Positions 6,787 to 14,553 of a DNA stretch of 14,553 nt are shown piece after piece. Under the pieces are notes generated by a model. That model did not search any database and was not told where the DNA came from. It saw only the letters and a program-made list of their open reading frames with translations. The translations under genes and the position numbers were made by a program. The first letter of the stretch is position 1. Every line of letters begins with the position of its first letter. Source of the stretch: Physocladia obscura (Eukaryota > Chytridiomycota > Chytridiomycetes > Chytridiales > Chytriomycetaceae); the NCBI GenBank assembly GCA_027596945.1, contig JADGJH010000777.1, positions 1 through 14,553 of the forward strand. The letters run 5' to 3'.

Positions 6787-9700
6787 ATGTTTGAAATCGT
6801 GCAAGAGATATGGAGCGGAATAGTACGGCTATTTATGCAGTTATTGTTTGCGGTGATGATTCCGCTGGCCGTCGTGGGTATTGTTACGCTTACAGTAATT
6901 GGGTTGACATTTGGTTTGGGAACAACGGAATTCAGCACACCGGAAATGCTCGTCACTGGAGCGACTTCTGCTTCCGCTTCTACTTCTGCTTCTGATCTTC
7001 CTCCGTTATCGTCTTCCGCATCTCTTCGGGCTTCGGTATCAAGTGAAGAACTTCGAGCGAAATCTCAATCTCAATCATTGGCTGCCAAAAGCCAAACACA
7101 GAAAGCGTTGCGCCGTCGAAGTACGTTGATGAATTAACCCTTGATATTCCGTCATATTTACACCAATTGTCGTCGTGTGTTTTTTCTTGTTTACAAATCG
7201 GTTTACAAATTTATAGAAACAAACGATTCGTTGGTGACACAAGCAGCTGTGAAAGCGGCTGTACTCTTGAAAACATCACCGATACCCGATGCAGTTGCCC
7301 GTCTCACTGGTCGTACAGCCGCTGGAGCTTCACGGCTTGACGCTGCTTTCGGTGTGCAAAATGCGCTGGAAGAATTCTCGCAGAAAGCCGTCAAAGCGGC
7401 TGTTGCTTCAGCTGCCGTTGCTGCAAATGCCGCCGTTCGCGCCGGTCTCGCGTATCATGAAGCACCGTCGTATCGCGAATTGCATGGAATCGAATCTGAC
7501 ACTGATTCACTTGTCTCCGCTTCTGATTCTGACTCAAACCTTAATCCAAATGCTCTCGAAGTTTACAACGAGAGAAACCGAGCTATTGTGAAAAAAAGAA
7601 AGATATTTCGACGACGTGTATCGGTGCCGAATATTTTAAATTCAGAGTCAAACTCAGTCATAAATAAGAAAAAGTACATTTACTACTCCCCAGACGGTCC
7701 TTGTGTGCGCATTATTAAACCTGACTCCGCTATTCCAGGAGCTTTTCCTCAAAAGCAAATGATTGAAGCAGCAACAAGTACTGACCCTGGAATTACCGGG
7801 ATCGATGGAATTCAAAACATGGACGATGCTTGCTATACCTGCGGTCGAGTGGGCCCTTCGCGAGTAACTCCATATAACGATATCGCAAATCAATTTCACT
7901 CTATTGGTTCTAACGATTCGAGTTTGAAGCCAACTTCCTCTATTTTCACCTCGCTTGTTTCCACCGGAACCAGTGTTGCGGGGCACTTTGTCGCCGCCAG
8001 CTCCACATATTTTCTCGGAAAGCAAACAACTGAAATTCTTCTTGGTTCCAGCGAACCCGTTGCAGCAAAAGATAGCAAATTTGAAGCTTCACCGCTTTCG
8101 AAAGAAGAACTATTTGTAAAAGAAGCCACAGAAGAGGCGCGAAAATGTTTCGCAGCCAGTCCAATCCGGTGTTTTTGTGTCGGTGGCATTTATTGTGCCA
8201 CAACTGTTCGAACCTTAATGCGCGCAAGAGGAAGCAAATTGAAAAAGTGGTTTACTGGAATTGACGGCCAATGTGACACGCTTGGTGAAGACACTGTCAG
8301 AGATTGGTTGAATGATGGTGTGATGATGCGCGATGGAACTTTTTTCATTGATCGAGATGGTTTGTTTTTATTTATTTTACGAATAACTAATGACAATATT
8401 TATTTACATTTTTGATTGTTTTAGGAACATATTTCCATCACATAATTAATCACTTACGTGGCTTGGCACTTTCGCCTACTTTGGATTCCCGGGCCGCATT
8501 ACATGACCTGCGGCAGGAAGCTCTCTTTTACAATATTATACCTTTGATTGTTGAAATTGATGAACGACTTTTATGCGTTGAAATAATTGACGAAGAGGAA
8601 ATCAATGATCTTGAAGTGGTGCTGATGAAGTTGAATCAGGAATCCGCTGACCAAAGTGAAGAATTCAAGCCATCCAGTTCAATATCGTTGCAACGGCTCA
8701 ATATTGGATCAACACAATCGATTTTGTCACCTCCACACATATTTTCAAAGTCTGTGAAATCTCCATCTCCCGCGGGTGTTCAAAAGCCTCCAGCAATTAT
8801 ATCAGCTTCATTCTCTTCGTCAAATTCAGCATCTGTGCAACCTTCTTCCGACATTATTTCTGAATCTATGGCCAGTTTGAATACATCTCCAACTTTCCCA
8901 GATCCAAACCTCATGAATGTCAATACAATAAAAATTTCCAAGGATCTGGTCGAAGTTAAAGGATTGAGAAACCGAGAATCGAATCATCAATCGAAATTGC
9001 AGCAAAATGACGATGCAGTTAGCTGCTCCCCAATTGAACAAGCTGTTCCAAAGCTCGAGACATTTTCAAAATCTCCTTCGCCCATGCTAACAACGACATT
9101 ATTCGAAGTTTCAGATCCAGTGATTGAAGAAGTCGTCGCTATTATGGATGTAAATCTTGAGCCTTCAACCGAAATAATGGAAACCGAGCTCGACTCAACA
9201 ATTAGTATGACCGAAATAACACCTCTTGAATCCGAAATCGCAACAACAGAGAGGGTATCGAATTCAATAACTCCGACAGCAGCTGCCGAAATTGCTGCCG
9301 CTGTCGTCAACGTACTTCCAACGTCGCTCGCAAATTCTCAAATCGTAGCTTCTGCATCGGCAGCGGTTAATGCCCTCCCGCCGTCAATAACCAATTCTTA
9401 TTTGATGACATCGGCATTTTCATTTGCGTCAGCATATTTGATTCCAAAAGCTGTATCAACTGCGGTTATTGCTTCTGCTCCAATTCCAACAGAAGAAAAG
9501 CTTTTGGCTTTGATAAATCCGGATGATGGTGATGAAGCGGCAGCTGCCAGTGCAAAAAGTCAAAAAGAGCAGTTGGTTGAAGTTGATGAAAATGAGCATT
9601 CTTTAAAGTCCGGAAATGCTTCAGAGATTTTGATAGCAAACAATAGTGACGATCCAAAAGAGTATTTCGGAAAAAAAGTGCTGTCAGAACAGAATTTTTC

Positions 9701-10697
9701 AAATGAAAACATTGATGACGTTGAGGAAACCCAGTGGATGAAGAAGTCGGATGCGATCTGTAACGACGAATCATTACCAAACAACGAATATGTTGAATCG
9801 GCGCATGAGGAATCAGAAGCAGAAACAGAGCAACAAAATGAAAAACTGCGCGAAAAAATTGAGTGCAATCATATTAATGAAGAAGGGGAAGAAGAAGACG
9901 AAGAAACGTCCCGTAAATCACTGCCAGTTTCAATAAGATTTGCGCCTGATGTGTCTATTGATGACGAAACTTTTGTGGATGTTGATGGCAATAAGTCTGT
10001 TGTTTATTCGCCGTCGGTTGCTGTTTCTTCAATTTTCGCAGCTGATTCTCGAGTAACCAGTACACAATTACTGCCAGAATATTCTATTCACGAATCAGAC
10101 ATGTTACTTGGATCTCCGGAATCCACAAAAACTGCGGCAACAGCAAATTCGATCAAAGAAAAAAAATACTCTCAGGCAGAACAGAAAACTACGTGGAGAT
10201 CTGCTGTCAGTCGTTCACATGAGGAAACTTTGCATCGGCTGCTTCTGAAGCGACGCAAATGGAGGATGATTCGAGACCTCGAAACTGATTCAGGAATTTC
10301 AGGTGATACTCGCAGCCAAATCGCCGAATTATTTGAACGTCAGAGTAATTCTGTTGCGGCTAACAGCAATAACCTTATTGCAAGGACCGTCAAATTGATT
10401 AATAAGTCGACATGGAGAAATATTGCAACATATAATGCTTTGCGAATCGAACAAGGAAGCCAAGAGCTGACTGCGTATGATGACAAAGGCGTGAAAGAAA
10501 ATAAGAAGGCGGTTATAGAAAGAGAGGATTTGGAGGTTTTCATTGACAGTATGATGGAAAAAGTTGGATTTTTCTGTGGAATGCCCCCGCCGCCTCGAAA
10601 TGATTTGGCCATGAATATGACTTGGGCATTTGGAGCTGGTGTTGTTTTTGCTTTGGAGATTAGTGTGGTTTATCTTATTTTTTGGATTGTTGCATGA
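6787..10697 (+). CDS. Membrane-anchored protein with a KCTD/T1-type BTB domain
   Basis: Three exons, 6787-7120, 7217-8359 and 8425-10697, with introns 7121-7216 (GTACGT...ATAG) and 8360-8424 (GTTTGT...CTAAT...TTAG), both phase 1; 3750 nt, 1249 residues. Splicing of intron 2 rebuilds FIDRDG-TYFHHIINHLRG, the core of the potassium-channel tetramerisation (BTB_2/KCTD) domain, spanning about 428-540 (CFCVGGIYCATTVRTLMR ... RQEALFYNIIPLI). The N-terminus has a hydrophobic stretch of about 35 residues (about 10-45, LFMQLLFAVMIPLAVVGIVTL) with a central Pro. Ser-rich and Ala-rich stretches follow, then the BTB domain, a long acidic Ser/Glu-rich region with a 20-residue repeat, a basic segment (LLLKRRKWRMIRD) and a C-terminal membrane helix (about 1222-1248). 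There is no channel pore. Known KCTD proteins are mostly soluble adaptors, often for cullin-3 ligases, with oligomerisation through this domain. Here an adaptor fixed to a membrane is inferred; no homologue is recognised over the rest. Confidence 0.85.
9297..9413 (+). repeat. Imperfect tandem 60-bp coding repeat (two copies)
   Basis: Residues about 784-802 (AAVVNVLPTSLANSQIVAS) and 804-822 (SAAVNALPPSITNSYLMTS) of the KCTD-like protein align at a 20-residue spacing with about nine identities (A, V, N, L, P, S, N, S, S). The DNA copies have diverged at many third positions, so the duplication is not recent. Confidence 0.6.
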
Positions 10698-11225
10698 AAT
10701 ATCAAACATATCTCTTTTTTTAATTTTTTTTTTACAATTTTTTCAACTCCTAGTTGTTGCAATCTACGTTTATAATTTTTTGTGGTAAGGAATTTTAGCA
10801 GTATCCTCTCTTTATTATTGATTTTCATCTCTCAAAATTCTCTATGAAGAAATAAAAGTAGTTGTAGAAAATCTTCCCACTTTAACTCCCGCATAAAATT
10901 TTCCGACTTGTTATCGATACCAAGCTGCCGCTTAATGACAGAATGGGCAAGTTGTTTTTTTTTCTTTTCTTTTCTTCTGAGTGATATGAGTATTTTTTAT
11001 TTCAATAAAAAGTGAATTCATTCTCCAATCATTTCCTACTTCAACAATGGTTGTTTACTAGCAGCATGCCCTGAGTCAGCACAGGGTGGAACAGTGCATT
11101 TATTTTTTCTTCTTGGTTCAACAAACATCGGAAAAAGTCGGCCGGAGAAAGTCGGAAAGGCAGAGTTCCGATCATGAAAAAACAGAAACAAAATCTTATC
11201 CTTATCCCATCACGTCAACCCAAAT
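10698..11225. other. Intergenic: 3' end of KCTD-like gene, leader of serine dehydratase gene
   Basis: Candidate polyadenylation signals for the upstream gene are AATAAA at 10851-10856 and 11004-11009. A pyrimidine tract lies at 10957-10978. A small CCCTG/CAGGG inverted repeat lies at about 11069-11086. Upstream ATGs at 11047 (4 codons) and 11174 (23 codons, ending at 11245, past the main ATG) could affect translation of the serine dehydratase if transcription begins upstream of them. No TATA box stands out. Confidence 0.45.
10851..10856 (+). terminator. Candidate polyadenylation signal of the KCTD-like gene
   Basis: AATAAA lies 154 bp after the stop codon and is followed by T/G-rich sequence. 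A second AATAAA at 11004-11009 is an alternative. Confidence 0.35.
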
Positions 11226-11245
11226 ATGCAACGGACAATACGTAA
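11174..11245 (+). promoter_or_regulatory. Upstream ORF overlapping the serine dehydratase start
   Basis: The ATG at 11174 opens 23 codons that end with TAA at 11243-11245, in a different frame and past the main ATG at 11226. If included in the mRNA it would suppress initiation at Met1 and could favour reinitiation at the internal Met50 at 11373. The transcription start is unknown. Confidence 0.35.
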
Positions 11246-13317
11246 TCTGCGGCCCAAAATCGCGCAAATAAGGCAAAAATCCGTAAGGTTATCGTATTCT
11301 ACATTCACGCCGCCTCCGCCCGCAGTTTCGACATTGCCAGAACCAGTTTCGCCGCATGCTGCTGCTGCAAATATGCCAGAGAATCATGCTGTTGTATCAA
11401 CATTCGATATGTTTTCTATTGGGGTTGGGCCATCTTCATCTCATACTGGTGCGAAACATCGTTTTTGCCAGATTTTTTTTAAGGCTTTCTTTGAATTTAT
11501 AGTTGGTCCGATGAGAGCAGCGAAAATCTTTGCCAAAGAAGCGAATGGACATGGATTTCTTCACGAAATCTATCAGGTTCGCGTTGACTTATATGGGTCA
11601 CTCGCGTTAACAGGAGTTGGCCACGGTACACCTGGCGCCATCTTGGTAAATGAAGAATTCGTAAAGCTTGGCTGTTTCTAAACATATGTATTTCTCAGAT
11701 GGGTCTTGAAGGAGAATCCCCCGAGTTGATTGAAGCAAAGTTGATTGGTCCGCGCGTCGAAAATATTAAAAACTCGGGAAGTTTGAATCTGAACGGAACT
11801 CGAATAATCAAGTTTGAGTATGGAAAACACATGGTATTTCATATGATGGAGTCATTACCGCAACATCCTAATGGAATGAGAATTACGTGCTTTGATAAAG
11901 AGGGGGATATGGTACTTTCACAATGTGATCAAATCTTTTCTTATCGTTTCTTTTCCACGCAGATCGCTACAAATGAGTTCTTTTCTGTCGGAGGAGGATT
12001 CGTCATTAATGATTTAATGCGCGTTTTGCCAAGATTTTTAAAAATTCCACCAAAGCCAACCACAGTGAAGCCCATTATAGAAAACGTTGGACTTTCAGAG
12101 CTTCCTCCAGACGCTGAAAACCATATTGAAAATATTTTTCAAAAAAGCACTCGAGACGATCATTTAACAAATATGTTGCCGTTTAGTGACGCCCAAACCT
12201 TGCTGGAAGTTTGTGAACGGGAGAATATGTCGATTGCTGAAGTTGTTTTCCGTAACGAGCTTCAAGTATTTTCATTTGTGGATTTTTTCTTATCATTTAT
12301 ATCATTTCTCTTGTTTTCAACATGTTGTCTTTCAGTGGCGAGATTCCAATGAGGTTAAAAGACGAGCTATTGCAATTTGGAACGTAATGGACGCTAGTAT
12401 TTCAAACGGAATAAGTTCACGAGACGAGTATATTCCCGGAAAATTGAAAGTTAAACGAAGAGCTCCTGCAATTTACAAAAAGCTCATGCAAGGGTTTGCT
12501 GAGTACGCTGGAATGAATTTGTCCCCGAAGAGCCAACTATCATCCAGCATTAACCGCACTCTCATATCTGATGCAATTAATTTAAAAGGAAAGCCACAGA
12601 AAAAATCGGAGCTTTCTCTCGCGTATAGTAATCTGGCTAATGTTCCAAAAGAAATGAAAAAGCATCTAGCTGCTCTGGACTGGGTCTCAATGTATGCATT
12701 GGCGGTAAATGAGGAAAACGCAGCTGGTGGGAAAGTTGTCACGGCACCAACTAATGGGGCCGCTGGAACTATTCCGGCTGTTTTAAAGTACTACCTTGAA
12801 TTTATTTGTCCAACGCCGGAGCATGCTGAACACGATATTTTGGAATTTCTTTTCACTGCGGTTTGTGTTTAACTATTTAGCTCCGTCATCATAAATTTTC
12901 TTCAATCAGGCTGCTATTGGAATGCTTTATAAGAGAGGCGCTTCAATATCTGCGGCGGAAATGGGTTGCCAAGGTGAGGTTGGCGTTGCTTGCTCAATGG
13001 CAGCAGCAGCATTCACTGCTGTTATGGGTGGAACGGTTCTTCAGGTTGAAAATGCTGCGGAAATTGGAATGGAACATAATCTGGGTTTAACTTGTGATCC
13101 CCCTGAAGGACTTGTTGTAATTCCTTGCATTGAAAGGAATGCGCTTGCGGCTGTTAAAGCCATCACTGCTGCTCAGTTGGCACTCAATGGCGATGGATCG
13201 CACAGAGTTCATCTGGATCAAGTTATTGCCACAATGCGTCAGACTGGAATCGATATGATGTCAAAATACAAGGAAACAAGTCAAGGAGGGCTAGCTGTTA
13301 ATGTTCCCGTTTGTTGA
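11226..13317 (+). CDS. L-serine dehydratase, [4Fe-4S] single-chain type, probable mitochondrial precursor
   Basis: This converts L-serine to pyruvate and ammonia. Six exons: 11226-11448, 11503-11645, 11699-11911, 11963-12265, 12336-12860, 12910-13317; 1815 nt, 604 residues. Every junction rebuilds family motifs: [92 protein letters not shown] and [14 protein letters not shown]. The beta part is N-terminal and the alpha part C-terminal, as in bacterial SdaA. Cys489, Cys531, Cys542 and the last residue Cys604 have spacings 42, 11 and 62, identical to the cluster ligands I recall for the Legionella enzyme (343, 385, 396, 458), including the C-terminal tail cysteine. The first 49 residues ([20 protein letters not shown]...) are Arg-rich, Ser-rich and nearly free of acids, as in mitochondrial presequences. 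Met50 (11373) would start close to where bacterial enzymes do. DPPEGL replaces the usual DPVxGL. Fungal serine dehydratases best known from yeast are PLP enzymes; this is a different family. Confidence 0.95.
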
Positions 13318-13436
13318 AAGCTCCAGCAAAGTCATAACAAGTTTTATTATTATTATTGTTATTATTATTATTTTCCAATAGATCATATTTGACAATACCA
13401 ATTCAATATCCAATTTTAGATATAAGCAGAGGAAAA
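13318..13436. other. Short convergent 3' spacer
   Basis: Only about 120 bp separate the stop codons of the serine dehydratase (+) and the membrane protein gene (-). Transcripts of both probably overlap at their 3' ends. The ATT repeat occupies a quarter of it. Confidence 0.6.
13343..13374. repeat. Imperfect ATT microsatellite
   Basis: About ten ATT units, interrupted by one GTT, lie just after the serine dehydratase stop codon, in the short spacer to the convergent gene. Confidence 0.85.
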
Positions 13437-14450
13437 TTAACTATCATTTTCAGCAACTTCATTTTCAGAGTCGCTGTAGATGGAAGATCCATGATATTTC
13501 AGTGTGAACTCGGAACGCCATGGCTTAACATCATTGGATACATGAGATATTCTCGCACTAGATTTTTCAAAAAAATGACTGCTAGCCGCCACTGGTACTT
13601 GTACAATACCAACTGCTCTTGGATATGAATATGTCAGAGTCACGTCGCTTCCAGCCTTTGTGGCAAAATTTATTTGTTTTGAGTTTTTACTGTGGTTGGA
13701 AGTATTTGCGAGAATTGTTTGAGCACCACAGTTTTCATCAGGCTTTGTTTGACCAAAGTTATCCATACTTCTCAAGTTTTTCGATAGCCCCGATGCTTTA
13801 ACTCCCCGTTCCAAAGAACATTTGATTGCGTGGGATTTTCGGTTTGCAAGAATGAAATATAGTATTGCTGTCATTATGAACGAAAGAGATGCGACTGTTC
13901 CAATCACAGCGAGGATGATTACTGCTTGTGGAGAAAATTGAGAAAGCTCTTGAACCATTGATTGGTTTGATTTGGTAGCTGTTGTTTCCGTTGAGTAAAA
14001 ACTTGCATTTGGTTTTGGCTGATAAATGAGAAACGTTGATAATGGAATGTTTTCTGAAGTTGAAGAACGAATAATTAAAAAGTTGGTAGTATTCGCGAAT
14101 GTACGATCATGCTCCGAAGAAAAAATTGTCGATGAGTTTTTGCTCGATTGCGCTGTTTCAATAATATCAACTGTCAGAGAGTCCAGTGTGGTTTCATTTG
14201 CGGCCGCCAAGATTCCAGTCTGATAGGCCATATCTGATATACTGACTAATTTTTCTATCAAACTTATTTTCGACCAGGCCCATATTTTCTGTTGCCAGGG
14301 GTCTTTTTTATTATTATTTTTTAATTTTTTAATTTATAACTGTTTTTTAGTAAAATCTGAATAAACTAAATTCATAGACAAAGTAATTACTTTTTGCAAA
14401 CCAAATCCAATTCTTCGCTAGGCAATTGTGTCTCCAATATCTTCCTCCAA
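13437..14450 (-). CDS. C-terminal part of a single-pass membrane protein (5' end unresolved)
   Basis: The last exon, 14288-13437 (minus), is 284 codons including the stop and begins after a CAG acceptor (14291-14289). It reads KIWAWSKISLIEKLVSISDM, then a region with several N-glycosylation sequons (NETT, NSST, NTTN, NASF, NQS), a transmembrane helix (AVIILAVIGTVASLSFIMTA, about residues 125-150 of this exon) ending in ANRK, and a Ser/Lys-rich tail of about 135 residues with a C-terminal acidic end (YSDSENEVAENDS). Glycosylation sites before and basic residues after the helix predict an outside-in (type I) topology. A candidate upstream exon, open in frame (RKILETQLPSEELDL), ends at 14402 with a GTTTGC donor; intron 14401-14289 would be phase 0 with an ACTAA branch-like site. 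Its 5' limit is unclear, and the gene probably continues beyond the window. No family is recognised; a receptor-like surface protein is one possibility. Confidence 0.6.
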
Positions 14451-14553
14451 TTGTGCCCATTACAAAAGAGAAAAATGCAAAATTCAGACTTTCGCAGCCC
14501 GCTGCTTAATTTTATTTTCCGATTTCAGAGGTTTACCAACTATGTATTAAGAC

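Noticed and set aside
8987..9310. Antisense open frame within the KCTD-like gene (107 codons)
   Set aside because: It is a shadow of a Ser/Glu/Thr-rich coding sequence with no independent support.
13343..13374. ATT repeat as a functional terminator
   Set aside because: Simple trinucleotide repeats are common in AT-rich spacers, and nothing links this one to polyadenylation. It is listed only as a repeat.

Overview
The window is eukaryotic nuclear DNA. Several reading frames join only across short introns (49-113 bp) with GT...AG ends, often GTTTGT, GTAAAT or GTAAGT at the donor, and splicing preserves recognisable protein domains. Intergenic DNA is AT-rich with homopolymer runs. Compact genes, short introns, fasciclin and GT2/GT64-like families and an iron-sulfur serine dehydratase suggest a fungus, most likely an early-diverging zoosporic (chytrid-like) one. 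That placement is inference from remembered family distributions, not from a marker gene. I see no rRNA, tRNA, CRISPR array, transposase or integrase.

Layout: (1) 110-504 (+), the 3' end of an unrecognised coiled-coil protein gene. (2) 709-3462 (-), a three-exon gene for an 872-residue membrane protein with signal peptide, two fasciclin (FAS1) domains, one transmembrane helix and a long Ser/basic cytoplasmic tail. (3) 3965-5496 (-), a decayed or badly damaged type II glycosyltransferase gene (GT2-like plus half of a GT64/exostosin domain), with two apparent 1-nt frameshifts, a lost acidic motif and a missing 3' half. (4) 5497-6786, about 1.3 kb without a supportable gene but with a good TATA box. 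(5) 6787-10697 (+), a three-exon gene for a 1249-residue protein with a KCTD/T1-type BTB domain between an N-terminal hydrophobic segment and a C-terminal membrane anchor. (6) 11226-13317 (+), a six-exon gene for a 604-residue L-serine dehydratase of the bacterial [4Fe-4S] type with a predicted mitochondrial presequence. (7) 13437 to about 14450 (-), the 3' part of a single-pass membrane protein gene.

The genes do not form an obvious pathway or cluster. Three products look like membrane or surface proteins (FAS1 receptor-like protein, glycosyltransferase remnant, type I protein at the right end). The serine dehydratase is a metabolic enzyme of serine catabolism. Gene pairs 1/2 and 6/7 are convergent; 3/5 are divergent. 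I found no complete new multi-gene system. The most unusual items are the membrane-anchored KCTD-like protein, the FAS1 protein with a kinase-site-rich tail and PPxY motif, the mitochondrial-type Fe-S serine dehydratase, and the eroding two-domain glycosyltransferase.
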